Source of the DNA: a virus
Virus record (IMG/VR): IMGVR_UViG_3300027749_000461
Coordinates: 1-24,770 of that record
Reading direction: 5' to 3' (one strand)
Length of the DNA stretch: 24,770 nucleotides
Part shown: positions 5,461 to 13,441 of the stretch, piece by piece
How the letters are laid out: every line of letters starts with the position of its first letter
Position numbering within the stretch: position 1 is the first letter of the stretch
Made by a program: the position numbers and the translations under genes
Notes under the pieces: model-generated
Told to the model about the DNA's origin: nothing
What the model saw: only the letters and a program-made list of their open reading frames with translations
Database searches by the model: none

Positions 5461-5936
5461 TGCCATGGATTGAAAATGTGGCCGCCGCTGATATCCCAAC
5501 GGGGTTTCATCATGCGGCTGGCCCTAATAGTATGTTGATCAGTATAGTTGATCCTGCCAGTTGGCGTCCAACTGCCAAGCATGAATTCAAAGAGCGTCAT
5601 GACTTTGAGTTCTTGGATATTGAAGAAAAGGACTTTGCACTTGATGAAGCTATGCGGTGTAGCCATGAGCAAGCGGCTGAACTTGTCCGTTTATTGCAAC
5701 ATGCTCTTGACAACAGGATGAATGTTGTAGTACACTGTTTTGCTGGCATATGCCGTAGTGGTGCAGTTTGCGAAGTTGGTGTGGCAATGGGCTTCAAGGA
5801 CACTGAACGTTTCCGTGCACCAAACTTGCTGGTCAAGCATCGCATGATGAAAGCATTGGGTTGGACATATGACGCAGACGAAAAGCCAGTACCTCTGGCA
5901 GGCGACGAGTTTATGCGACAAGATGGAGATATCTAA
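5460..5936 (+). CDS. Cysteine-based protein/RNA phosphatase-like (HCX5R) protein
   Basis: This 158-residue protein contains VVVHCFAGICRSG, the P-loop of Cys-dependent phosphatases, with nucleophile C93 and R99 (C-x5-R) followed by S100. The size fits a minimal dual-specificity or phage phosphatase. Members of this superfamily act on phosphotyrosine or phosphoserine, and some act on RNA 5' ends; the sequence does not decide between them. I take ATG 5460 (TAATG coupling with the gene before) rather than a longer in-frame start at 5412 that would overlap that gene by 49 bases. It is in one operon with the P-loop kinase at 6127. Confidence 0.75.
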   Translation: MPWIENVAAADIPTGFHHAAGPNSMLISIVDPASWRPTAKHEFKERHDFEFLDIEEKDFALDEAMRCSHEQAAELVRLLQHALDNRMNVVVHCFAGICRSGAVCEVGVAMGFKDTERFRAPNLLVKHRMMKALGWTYDADEKPVPLAGDEFMRQDGDI

Positions 5937-6127
5937 TGCATTTGAGCAAAGAAGAAGTATTAAAAATTTTGGAAGTCATGGAGAAGTTTCCTGAAGCAGG
6001 TTGTTTTGAGTTAAATCAAGATAATGATTCTGGAATCGGATCCATAACTACCCTAACAGTGTTCACAGAGATGCACGGATTTGAAGGCAAATTCGCAATT
6101 GAAATCTCAGGAATCGAGAACTGGTAA
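5936..6127 (+). CDS. Small orphan protein between phosphatase and kinase
   Basis: This 63-residue acidic protein has an N-terminal helix (LSKEEVLKILEVMEKF) followed by beta-like segments (SITTLTVFTEMHGFEGKFAIEISG). It is coupled at both ends by TAATG overlaps. No family is recognised. Confidence 0.62.
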   Translation: MHLSKEEVLKILEVMEKFPEAGCFELNQDNDSGIGSITTLTVFTEMHGFEGKFAIEISGIENW

Positions 6128-6588
6128 TGCCAAAATGTTATCAACTAATAGGTGTGCCGGGTGCAGGTAAAAGTACCTGGGTTAAACATCAAGAGTGGGC
6201 GTTAGGGCTGACTATAGTTAATACCGACGCATTTGTAGAAGACTATGCAAGAACACAGGGTAAGACCTATTCGGAAGTGTTTGTAGAATACATGCCCACA
6301 GCAATTGACCTAATGATCGAACAGGTTGTGTTTGCACGTGAACACAGTCATACTATAATTTGGGATCAAACCAGCACTACTGTTAAAAGTCGTGCTCGTA
6401 AGTTTAACATGTTGCCCGACTACTATCACATTGCTGTGGTGTTTCGTACTCCCGAACATAAAGAACTTGTGCGTCGATTGTTTAGCCGGCCAGGCAAAGA
6501 CATTCCTGATCATGTGGTTGCCAGCATGATTGCCAGTTGGGAAGAACCTACTGAAGCAGAAGGCTTTAAAGAAATTTGGCGAGTTTGA
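6127..6588 (+). CDS. P-loop kinase (polynucleotide-kinase / AAA_33-like)
   Basis: This 153-residue protein has a Walker A motif GVPGAGKST at residues 9-17 and a later TIIWDQTSTTVKSRARK segment. Those features and the size resemble the 5'-kinase domain of T4 polynucleotide kinase and related AAA_33 proteins. The C-terminal LVRRLFSRPGKDIPDHV would be the lid. A role in phosphorylating RNA or DNA 5' ends is plausible, but other small substrates are possible. It overlaps the previous gene as TAATG, and its stop is inside the -35 box of the next promoter. Confidence 0.72.
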   Translation: MPKCYQLIGVPGAGKSTWVKHQEWALGLTIVNTDAFVEDYARTQGKTYSEVFVEYMPTAIDLMIEQVVFAREHSHTIIWDQTSTTVKSRARKFNMLPDYYHIAVVFRTPEHKELVRRLFSRPGKDIPDHVVASMIASWEEPTEAEGFKEIWRV

Positions 6589-6613
6589 CAAAATCAAAAT
6601 TTGATTTTATAAT
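6585..6613 (+). promoter_or_regulatory. Consensus sigma70 promoter (TTGACA-17-TATAAT)
   Basis: TTGACA (6585-6590) and TATAAT (6608-6613) are exact consensus hexamers at the ideal 17-base spacing. The -35 overlaps the stop codon of the kinase gene. It drives the metallophosphoesterase at 6643. Confidence 0.85.
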
Positions 6614-6642
6614 ACTATATTAAACAATGAAAGGAGGGCATA

Positions 6643-7248
6643 ATGCCTAGTGTATTTTTAGTCAGCGACACGCATTTCGGACACACCGGCGTTTGCCGCT
6701 TCACACGTAACGATGGTGTTACAAAGTTAAGGCCGTGGGATAGTCCTGAGGAAATGGACGAGGCAATGGTCAAGTCTTGGAACGAACGGGTAAAGCCCAC
6801 TGACAAGGTGTACCATTTAGGTGATGTTGTTATTAATCGTAAAGCGTTAAAAGTCTTATCCAGACTTAACGGCGACAAGGTTTTGATTCGTGGTAACCAC
6901 GATATCTTTAGAGATGACGAGTATCGGCAGTACTTTAGAGAACTTAGAGCTTATCACGTTATGAACGGTATGATCTTAAGTCATATCCCATTACATTCAG
7001 ATTCAATGGGTCGTTTTGGCACTAACATTCACGGACATACTCACGCAAATCGTGTGAAACGAGCCCGGGGAGTCGATGCTAGAACTGGAGAAGTTCTGTA
7101 CAGCGATGAGAACGATGTGCGCTACCATTGTGTATGCGTGGAACAAACTCCAGACTTTGCTCCGATTCTGTTTGAAGATGTCATAAAGAACATTGAAGCA
7201 GAAGGTGGAAGTGTAGGATTTAAGAATGGTAACGGTCCTACTATGTAA
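6643..7248 (+). CDS. Calcineurin-like metallophosphoesterase
   Basis: This 201-residue protein shows the full set of metallophosphoesterase motifs: D9-T-H11 with FGH, HLGD (58-61), GNHD (84-87), SH114IPLH118 and HGHTH (130-134). All metal ligands appear present. Family members hydrolyse phosphomono- or diesters, and the substrate here is not predictable. AAGGAGG at 6631-6637 is a near-perfect Shine-Dalgarno, six bases before the ATG. With a consensus promoter upstream and a terminator downstream, the gene forms a complete monocistronic unit and is probably strongly expressed from host polymerase. Confidence 0.88.
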   Translation: MPSVFLVSDTHFGHTGVCRFTRNDGVTKLRPWDSPEEMDEAMVKSWNERVKPTDKVYHLGDVVINRKALKVLSRLNGDKVLIRGNHDIFRDDEYRQYFRELRAYHVMNGMILSHIPLHSDSMGRFGTNIHGHTHANRVKRARGVDARTGEVLYSDENDVRYHCVCVEQTPDFAPILFEDVIKNIEAEGGSVGFKNGNGPTM

Positions 7249-7264
7249 TAATAGTAGTACTTTA

Positions 7265-7290
7265 ATAGGGCCTTCGGGCTCTATTTTTTT
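7265..7290 (+). terminator. Rho-independent terminator (TTCG loop)
   Basis: ATAGGGCC (7265-7272), TTCG loop, GGCTCTAT (7277-7284, one G-U pair), then a run of seven T (7284-7290). This is a classic intrinsic terminator closing the phosphoesterase unit. Confidence 0.9.
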
Positions 7291-7312
7291 GGCTATAGCT
7301 TCTGTATATTCG

Positions 7313-7320
7313 AATAAATA
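7313..7320 (+). promoter_or_regulatory. AATAAATA box, late-promoter candidate for the tail gene
   Basis: AATAAATA differs by one base from the T4 late box. It is 26 bases before the tail-fibre ATG, with ACGGAG (7334-7339) as ribosome-binding site between them. It directly follows the terminator, where a new promoter is needed. Confidence 0.4.
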
Positions 7321-7346
7321 CACTTATAGAATAACGGAGATAGCCC

Positions 7347-8423
7347 ATGTCGCTACGTATTAGACGCGGAACAGACGCCCAAAGAAAAACAGTTCAACTT
7401 GATTCAGGCGAATTAGCCTATACTACTGATACTCAACAGCTTTTTGTTGGAGATGGTACTACTATTGGTGGACGCAACATTTTAACTACATCAGCTGGAT
7501 CGGGATTAATTTTTGATAACCTTACTCAAACATTAAAACTTCAAAATCCAAGCGGTATAACATCAGTATCGCAGGATACGTCTCCTAGTATTGGAGGGAA
7601 TTTAGACTTAAATAGTTTTAGTATTATTGGCACTGGAAATATAAGTGTTATGGGATACTTTGCTGCTAGGCAACATATAAATGCCTCGCCGGCAGCATCA
7701 CTGGCGGCTCAACGAAGCAGAGGTACTGCAGTATCTCCACTTACTGTTAATGCAGCTGACTATCTTGGTGGATTTTCTTTTTCAGGATATACTTCTAGCA
7801 CAAATTATGCGCGAGCTAGTACTATTTCAGCCTTGGTATCATCTAGATACCCAGTAACTTCCACAGTAGTACCCGGTAAAATAGAATTCTATACAAATGA
7901 TAACGCTGGTATTTCGAATAAAGTAATGGATTTAGATGCAGATCAAGGTGTTAGACATTATCAAACTAATCCTGGAACTACTGCCCTGGCGGCATACTCG
8001 TATCTTTCACAAGGTGCAGCAGCTTCATTTACAAATTTTGGTAGGTACTCTGGAACTGTGTTATCACCCACCGTTGTAGCAACTGGCGATCAAATACATG
8101 CATTAAGATTCCAAGGATATGATGGTACCAATTTAATAGTAGGTTCTCAGATTACATCAACAATCTACGGTGCTATTACCGCAGGTTCGGTAAGATCTGA
8201 TATAAAAATTCAATGTAGAAATGTAGCCGGTATAATGTCCACTACAACTACATTTTTATCAGATCGTACTACATTTGCTGTTATGCCAGTATTGCCCACT
8301 TACGCAGGGACAGCGGCTGCTACAGCTGCGGTTGGGACAGCTATAAATGGCATGATGTTTTATGATAGCACAACTAGTAAAATTACAGGATATCAAAACA
8401 ACGCATGGGTAGCACTAATTTAA
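7347..8423 (+). CDS. Tail fibre / receptor-binding protein
   Basis: This 358-residue protein starts with IRRGTDAQRKTVQLDSGELA followed by YTTDTQQLFVGDGTTIGG (residues 4-41). That N-terminal attachment module is common to many phage tail-fibre and tropism-determinant proteins. The middle is rich in Ser, Thr, Gly and Ala, as in trimeric fibre shafts. The end (GMMFYDSTTSKITGYQNNAW) resembles the short C-terminal repeats of such fibres. It probably binds a host surface structure. The box upstream and its own terminator-delimited start suggest late transcription. No chaperone or intramolecular peptidase domain is visible at the C-terminus. Confidence 0.72.
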   Translation: MSLRIRRGTDAQRKTVQLDSGELAYTTDTQQLFVGDGTTIGGRNILTTSAGSGLIFDNLTQTLKLQNPSGITSVSQDTSPSIGGNLDLNSFSIIGTGNISVMGYFAARQHINASPAASLAAQRSRGTAVSPLTVNAADYLGGFSFSGYTSSTNYARASTISALVSSRYPVTSTVVPGKIEFYTNDNAGISNKVMDLDADQGVRHYQTNPGTTALAAYSYLSQGAAASFTNFGRYSGTVLSPTVVATGDQIHALRFQGYDGTNLIVGSQITSTIYGAITAGSVRSDIKIQCRNVAGIMSTTTTFLSDRTTFAVMPVLPTYAGTAAATAAVGTAINGMMFYDSTTSKITGYQNNAWVALI

Positions 8424-8431
8424 AATAAATA
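8424..8431 (+). promoter_or_regulatory. AATAAATA box upstream of 8458
   Basis: The box immediately follows the tail-fibre stop and lies 26 bases before ATG 8458, the same spacing as in front of the tail gene. AT-richness makes chance possible. Confidence 0.25.
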
Positions 8432-8457
8432 AATTAAACTTATTTAAGAGGCTTACA

Positions 8458-8835
8458 ATGCAAGTTGTGAAAATTACGTGGCGCGGCGGTCCAGAGTGGA
8501 ATCCAAACTCTGCTAGTTCAATTGATTCAACTAAAAAGAAAACACCAATAGAGCACTTGATAGAAACTGGTGGACAGACATTAGAAGAAACTATAGATGC
8601 AATCAGTCATTTTAAAAAAATGCCAATTAAAGTAGAACAAGAAAAAGTAACCGAAGATCCTAACATCAATTGGGTATCCAAATTTATTATAACTTTGGAA
8701 GATGATTCAGATGCTAGTTTTGTTGCAAGCGAGCTTAATAAATTTTACGAAAAGAAAAAACAATCACTAATAGAAAGTGATAGTGATTATTCAATTGATA
8801 TTGAAATTAATAAAATTGAACATCTTGTAAATTAA
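8458..8835 (+). CDS. Orphan protein downstream of the tail fibre
   Basis: This 125-residue protein begins MQVVKITWRGGPEWNPN and has a charged C-terminal half with a helix (ASELNKFYEKKKQSLIESD). AAGAGG at 8446-8451 serves as ribosome-binding site. Position behind the fibre gene suggests a fibre-assembly or tail-associated role, but no family is recognised. Its last 29 bases overlap the 3' end of the convergent gene on the other strand. Confidence 0.6.
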   Translation: MQVVKITWRGGPEWNPNSASSIDSTKKKTPIEHLIETGGQTLEETIDAISHFKKMPIKVEQEKVTEDPNINWVSKFIITLEDDSDASFVASELNKFYEKKKQSLIESDSDYSIDIEINKIEHLVN

Positions 8836-9556
8836 GTTTACTTCTAAAATCTTCAGTAAATACTCCATCAATCCTTAGACTCCAAGTCATAGCGGAATTA
8901 ATATCGCCGCCATGCATATCAAGATCGTTAAAGAATGCCACAGGAGTATTGACATAGTGCTTGATTTTATTCACCTCATCATATACATAAAAGTTTTTAG
9001 ATTCTGTTGGACAGATCCAAAGGAATTCATTGCTATGCGGAGTATAGCTTAATCCGTCTCTATGTGTTAATAGTTTGCAATCATGCTCGTGGATAAAGAA
9101 TAAAATACGACCGTACTGTTGAAATACATCAGCGGTTAGTTTGTCCAACCAGATTTTTAATTTTGGAAATTTGTCTATATTAGAAGTCCATTCAAAAAAA
9201 TCAGATTTAGATTTATGTAAATATGCTTGAATAGGATCTACATCTTTTCTAGGCTCTCTTAAGTAAACGGTAGTAGACGGGTTGTACAAATTAAAATATA
9301 ACTTGGCAAATATGTTCTGCTGATTATGAGACATTTTATTCCATATGTCTTTATACTCTTCAGATTTTTTCATTTTGTTTTTTAACAACATAAAATTACC
9401 GAATGTATCTGCATCCTCAATACCAGGACCGTATACTCCTGCTTTTATATCGCTAACAGCTATACCTGCACAGATTTCTAAATTAAGAGATTTTAGTTCT
9501 TCCACATTAATAAACGACTGACAATCTAAAAATGGTTTATCTAATAGCCCTTTCAT
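8807..9556 (-). CDS. 2OG-Fe(II) oxygenase-like protein
   Basis: In this 249-residue protein H165-R-D167 (LLTHRDG), H215 (DMHGG) and R228 (WSLRIDG) fit the HxD...H...R signature of the double-stranded beta-helix oxygenases. The segment between them (FLWICPTESKNFYVYDEVNKIKHYV) gives the expected strands. The N-terminal 150 residues are helical and unassigned. It overlaps the upstream gene as ATGA (9553-9556) and has AAGGA as ribosome-binding site. It is the last gene of the minus-strand block, and no terminator is visible at its end, which overlaps the convergent plus-strand gene by 29 bases. The substrate is unknown. Confidence 0.62.
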   Translation of the reverse strand: MKGLLDKPFLDCQSFINVEELKSLNLEICAGIAVSDIKAGVYGPGIEDADTFGNFMLLKNKMKKSEEYKDIWNKMSHNQQNIFAKLYFNLYNPSTTVYLREPRKDVDPIQAYLHKSKSDFFEWTSNIDKFPKLKIWLDKLTADVFQQYGRILFFIHEHDCKLLTHRDGLSYTPHSNEFLWICPTESKNFYVYDEVNKIKHYVNTPVAFFNDLDMHGGDINSAMTWSLRIDGVFTEDFRSKLNLQDVQFY

Positions 9557-10689
9557 AAAATTTCCTTATCAAATTTTAACGATGGCAAAATATGTCCATC
9601 TATCATCATATCAAGCGGGTGAACTTTACCAAAAAAATCATTGCTTTCCCATGCTTGCTCGTTTGGTAGCCAATTAAACCACGGATTAAATCCAAGTATA
9701 ACATATATTCTATCAGTCTTATCTGTATTGTCTATTTGAATCTGCCTATGAACAATATTTGTATCCCAAGTATATGCGTAACCTTTTTCAGGAATGCGCG
9801 GGCCGTTGTCAGCTATTTCCATAGCATATGAATTAGTAGTTTGAATTGGAATAATCACGCGAGTATTATGCACAATAGGTTCATCACTGTGCCATGTCCA
9901 TCTATCATTTCCTTGTTCGTAATTTTTAGAACTGATCCTATAATCTCGAAACTCTCCGCGTTGCCACGCAACTCTACTACGCAACACTTGGCAATTGGCA
10001 CTTTCGGTAATCGTTTTGATTCCGCTTTCTACCGAAGCATTAGTCCAATCCGTAAAACTCCAAGTATCAAAATACGCATCTTTTTCTTTATGATACTGAC
10101 TTAATTTTTCTTCGGCAGGTAATTTAATTGATGTTGCTTGCTCAAGTGAGATGAGTCTATGACGAAGCAATTCTGCAACAACTGATTTGTACCCTTTCTC
10201 AACAGCAATGCGAGTGAGAGGTAGCAACTGTTGACTTTCTTCTAATTTCTTGTAAAGAGCATTTCCTAAATTAGAGAATAGGAACCAACTAATAGGACTA
10301 GGTAGCTCACCCATTCCTGCACTTTCTGCTTGTAATCCTTGTGAAGCTGCATAAACTGGATTGGATTTAATACTCCATCCTCCGTAATAGCTGCCTCTGT
10401 TGAGATAATCTACACCTTCATTTGGTCTTCGAATTTTATCATGTTCTGTTTTGGTAGTATTTTCATTTTTATTAATCCAACCCCACCATTTGTATTTGTC
10501 AGTTGCGTGATTGATTCCGTCTAAAAGTTTATTAACATCAAACTCTGTGTTCATACGTAATAAATTTTTCCCCAAATACCTTGGAGAAAGTTTCTGCATC
10601 ATACCAATAAGATTAAACTTGTTTTCAATCCATATATGACAAGGACGATTTATAGGAACTTCTTCCTTGTAAATTTTGATACGAGACAT
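9553..10689 (-). CDS. Aspartyl/asparaginyl beta-hydroxylase-like 2OG oxygenase
   Basis: The C-terminal third of this 378-residue protein carries WTWHSDEPIVHNTRVIIPI, typical of the Asp/Asn beta-hydroxylase family, with H267-S-D269. Distal H314 lies in NIVHRQIQ and R327 in DRIYVILGF. The N-terminal 240 residues have no recognised domain. Family members hydroxylate protein side chains or free amino acids; the target here is unknown. The start codon directly follows the stop of the desaturase gene (TAAATG), so translation is coupled. Confidence 0.68.
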   Translation of the reverse strand: MSRIKIYKEEVPINRPCHIWIENKFNLIGMMQKLSPRYLGKNLLRMNTEFDVNKLLDGINHATDKYKWWGWINKNENTTKTEHDKIRRPNEGVDYLNRGSYYGGWSIKSNPVYAASQGLQAESAGMGELPSPISWFLFSNLGNALYKKLEESQQLLPLTRIAVEKGYKSVVAELLRHRLISLEQATSIKLPAEEKLSQYHKEKDAYFDTWSFTDWTNASVESGIKTITESANCQVLRSRVAWQRGEFRDYRISSKNYEQGNDRWTWHSDEPIVHNTRVIIPIQTTNSYAMEIADNGPRIPEKGYAYTWDTNIVHRQIQIDNTDKTDRIYVILGFNPWFNWLPNEQAWESNDFFGKVHPLDMMIDGHILPSLKFDKEIL

Positions 10690-11505
10690 TTAATTTGATC
10701 GTTTTTTAATTAGTGAAATAAGCATCCCTGACGGGTCAACTTCCCACCAATTTATTTTTCCAAAATTGCTTGCCTTAACATCACCGTGGTGATTATTATG
10801 CCAGCATTCGCCTAGCACAAAGGGAAATAGAATTGGAACATTTGTACTGTTATCATCCGTATCATAGTTCTTGTAACCTAAAAACGTAAAATGTGTGAGA
10901 CTATTTGTTAAACTATAACTGTTAAATGTAATTACGCTAGGTATAATAACAAACCATAACCAAAAATCAAAACTGATTAATGCTATAATAAGATTGGCTG
11001 ACCACCAAAGCGGCATATAGTGTTTATGGCAAAATGCATATAGAGGATTTCTTAAAAGATCAATGATACGTCGTTGATTAATATCAGTCTCTTCAATTTT
11101 CCATAGCCATAAAAACCAACTATTAAAAAAACCTTTTAAAGGAGTATGCGGATCTTTTTCTTTATCTGCAAACGGATGATGCAAATCTCTATGAGTAGCT
11201 GTCCAAAATATTGGACTCCCTTGTCCTGCTAACATAGCAAAAAACAGCATTATGTATTCAATAGGCTTGTAAGTTTCAAAACTCTTGTGACTGATGTATC
11301 TGTGATAACCCATTGTAATACCCAGAATCATTATGCAAAAATATCCAGCAACCAAATAAGCCCAAAATATGTTTTGCCATGCACCTGAGGCGGCAGATAC
11401 CACAGCATATAGCCCAAACAAATGCATGGGGATCAGTCCGCCCCATAGATTTTTATAGGTAAATGTAATTCTTGTAAATTCTTTTAATGTTAAATTTGTA
11501 CGCAT
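10690..11505 (-). CDS. Acyl-CoA/acyl-lipid delta-9-type fatty acid desaturase
   Basis: This 271-residue integral membrane di-iron enzyme has all three histidine boxes: HRYISH (68-73), HRDLHH (105-110) and HNNHH (236-240), the last in GECWHNNHHGD. Hydrophobic segments at about 22-60, 82-102 and 165-195 give the usual four-helix topology, and the DPH after box two fits the acyl-CoA desaturase family. It introduces a double bond into fatty acyl chains using O2 and an electron donor. It would alter host membrane fluidity or supply modified lipids. It overlaps the GNAT gene by 16 bases. No electron-transfer partner is encoded nearby, so it must use host components. Confidence 0.88.
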   Translation of the reverse strand: MRTNLTLKEFTRITFTYKNLWGGLIPMHLFGLYAVVSAASGAWQNIFWAYLVAGYFCIMILGITMGYHRYISHKSFETYKPIEYIMLFFAMLAGQGSPIFWTATHRDLHHPFADKEKDPHTPLKGFFNSWFLWLWKIEETDINQRRIIDLLRNPLYAFCHKHYMPLWWSANLIIALISFDFWLWFVIIPSVITFNSYSLTNSLTHFTFLGYKNYDTDDNSTNVPILFPFVLGECWHNNHHGDVKASNFGKINWWEVDPSGMLISLIKKRSN

Positions 11506-12080
11506 TTTTTTGTCCCTGTTCTCACTCTTATCTCAGTATTTAACTTCTGCCGCCCCATTGACCCCCATACCCATTCATCAACTGGCATGGTGTTAGGTGG
11601 AACAATAACACTCCAGTGGTAATCGTATGTGCTATCAATGTCTTTAAAGTAGCGGTCTGCTACTGCTTGATAACGATTTCTTCCAGTTTCTGGAATGATC
11701 ATGTGCCAACTATTAAGACCTTTGGCTTCACAAACTTCAAACATTTTAGTCCAAAGTTGCAAAATGCCATTTTTTCGAATACTGTATCCGGGTCTAGCTT
11801 TTAAGTTACCCACTACCCAACTGTTATCCAACGGGTAAGGTAAATCACTTCTCCAACCCATACAGCTTACCAAAATATCATTTTCAAAATAACCATACAA
11901 ATCATGTGTGTCGTTTGCTGGAAGATAGTACTTTGCCATGCCCTCAACCCAACGTTTTCGATAATATAAAGCTGATTCTAGTATATTAGGAGCCATTCCC
12001 GAAATAGAAGATTTGGTATTGACTAATTCAACTAATAAATCTTGATCTGCTAGTGTTAGTTTTCTAGTAATAGTGTTCAT
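11490..12080 (-). CDS. GNAT-family N-acetyltransferase-like protein
   Basis: This 196-residue protein starts TRKLTLADQDLLVELVN, followed by a strand LYGYFENDILVSCMGWR and then RKNGILQLWTKMFEVCEAKG. Strands and a helix in this order, ending in a conserved NRYQAVADRYFKDI, fit the GNAT acetyl-CoA fold. The usual acyl-CoA RxxGxG/A loop is replaced by SIRKNGIL, so activity is uncertain. The gene lies between an unknown 182-residue protein and the desaturase and overlaps the latter. Confidence 0.55.
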   Translation of the reverse strand: MNTITRKLTLADQDLLVELVNTKSSISGMAPNILESALYYRKRWVEGMAKYYLPANDTHDLYGYFENDILVSCMGWRSDLPYPLDNSWVVGNLKARPGYSIRKNGILQLWTKMFEVCEAKGLNSWHMIIPETGRNRYQAVADRYFKDIDSTYDYHWSVIVPPNTMPVDEWVWGSMGRQKLNTEIRVRTGTKKCVQI

Positions 12081-12085
12081 TTATA

Positions 12086-12634
12086 TTAAATTTTATGAGA
12101 CCAGTTATTTAACACATTTTTATCACCATGAAAAATTATCTTCTGCCAGCATGACCGGTCAGCTTCGTTGCTGCATGTTAAGAACTTTTCGTTAGGCAAG
12201 TAAAATTCCATGCCGGTCATGTTGGTTAAAATTTCAGAGGCCCACTGTTGCCATTTCCCATCAGTTTGTCTAGACATAAAAACAGCTTGTGAGTTGTTGC
12301 GTTTACACCACGCTAACTGATCTTCAATGAGCATACCAAACCCTTGATCAATATCAAATGCAGATCCGGAATTCATTGTTGGTTTCCATAGTCTGTTTAA
12401 TATCCTGTAAGTGTCTTGTGGCCAGCATGTTCTGGCTAGTATACTGCAAATAATTTTTGGACGGCCGTCGTAACCCCAATAAATACTTTTTGCACTAACT
12501 TCGCTAATATGTGCTATGCTATAATTACTGTACAATCGATGATTGGTATTTTCAAATTGTAATTGTCGGTATTGTTCGTAGACCGCATCTAGCGTACTAT
12601 CATTGACCCAAGTTGTGACTTGATTTTTATACAT
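12086..12634 (-). CDS. Unknown protein, possibly GNAT-like
   Basis: This 182-residue protein has an order of segments (a strand with SIYWGYDGRPKIICSILAR, then a helix MLIEDQLAWCKRNNSQAVFMSRQ) that loosely resembles an acetyltransferase, but no diagnostic motif is present. It is rich in Trp and Cys (six of each or nearly so). Its start codon is back to back with that of the divergent DUF1289 gene (CATATG 12632-12637), leaving no intergenic space for a promoter. Confidence 0.5.
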   Translation of the reverse strand: MYKNQVTTWVNDSTLDAVYEQYRQLQFENTNHRLYSNYSIAHISEVSAKSIYWGYDGRPKIICSILARTCWPQDTYRILNRLWKPTMNSGSAFDIDQGFGMLIEDQLAWCKRNNSQAVFMSRQTDGKWQQWASEILTNMTGMEFYLPNEKFLTCSNEADRSCWQKIIFHGDKNVLNNWSHKI

Positions 12635-12814
12635 ATGAAACTAATTCAAAACCCTTGTAAAAGTATCTGTAAGACGAAAGATAATGTATGTATCGGTTGC
12701 AAACGCACGACTGAAGAAATACAAAATTGGGCTAGTTTATCAAACGAAGAAAAAAAATTAATTGTTGAAAGAATTAAAAATATCGATGGTGATCCGGATA
12801 CTTTTCGGCACTAG
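12635..12814 (+). CDS. DUF1289 small Cys-rich protein, opposite in direction to its block
   Basis: This 59-residue protein matches the DUF1289 pattern: NPCKSICKTKDNVCIGCKRT followed by TEEIQNW and a NEEKK helix. Four cysteines in a C-x3-C-x6-C-x2-C arrangement suggest a metal or Fe-S site; the biochemical role of this proteobacterial family is not established. I start at ATG 12635, because an upstream in-frame codon would extend into the divergent gene. Its last 41 bases overlap the convergent gene at 12774. It is the only plus-strand gene inside the roughly 12-kb minus-strand block. Confidence 0.75.
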   Translation: MKLIQNPCKSICKTKDNVCIGCKRTTEEIQNWASLSNEEKKLIVERIKNIDGDPDTFRH

Positions 12815-13427
12815 TTTTAAAATGATTCTCCATCATATCTTTGTCTTTAAGTGTGTGTACAACTAATAATATTACTTTATTAACACCTTCAGTTTTATCC
12901 GATCCGTGCAAACATGTTGCATTATTATAAACAAACCAGTTTGTGTCTTTAGGTAAAGTAACATAGTTTACACCTGCACCCATTTTAAAAACTTTAAAAG
13001 TGCATTTAGGGTTTTCATCATATATTATAGATCGTAATGCTACAGGTTCTGCAGTATGATCTTTATGAAAAGGAATATTGATTGAACTATTCCATAATCT
13101 CAAAGCAAGTATTTCATCAATCCAAGGACACGCTGCATACATATCGTCAACTACATTTGGAAATATTTCTTTATAATTAAGATAAGGTAGTTTCCAGTGG
13201 CCGTCTTCTAACATTTTTTCGTCTTTGGCGTATATATTGAGACCAATAAAAAATTCTTTATTTTTAGAAGTTTCGGAAAGTCTGTTACCAGCAGGATCAG
13301 ATTTAACAAGATAGCTTGGGCCCGCATGCTCTTTCCATTTTTTCCAAAATAAATCCCAGTCCTGCGGAACTAGAGGTGGCGCGGATAACGCAGCCCATAT
13401 CAAATTATCTGTGTTTATATTATTCAT
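12774..13427 (-). CDS. Tandem-paralogue DSBH oxygenase-like protein, copy 1
   Basis: In this 217-residue protein H121-K-D123 is followed by LRSIIYDENPKCTFKV, then NWFVYNNATCLHGSD with distal H174 and K184. Three other genes in this block share the same plan and an N-terminal FWxxW stretch. The fold should be 2OG/Fe(II)-type; a lysine stands where many relatives have the 2OG-binding arginine. No substrate is predictable. The copy lies at the end of its gene run, separated from the other three by a methyltransferase. Its 3' end overlaps the DUF1289 gene. Confidence 0.6.
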   Translation of the reverse strand: MNNINTDNLIWAALSAPPLVPQDWDLFWKKWKEHAGPSYLVKSDPAGNRLSETSKNKEFFIGLNIYAKDEKMLEDGHWKLPYLNYKEIFPNVVDDMYAACPWIDEILALRLWNSSINIPFHKDHTAEPVALRSIIYDENPKCTFKVFKMGAGVNYVTLPKDTNWFVYNNATCLHGSDKTEGVNKVILLVVHTLKDKDMMENHFKTSAEKYPDHHRYF

Positions 13428-13441
13428 ACTATTTTCTTAGA

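Noticed and set aside
7003-7323. 106-codon minus-strand frame
   Set aside because: It lies opposite the metallophosphoesterase and spans its terminator; no motif and no ribosome site.
8427-8445. AT-only hairpin after the tail-fibre gene (AAATAA/TTATTT)
   Set aside because: Too weak and without a T run; not accepted as a terminator.
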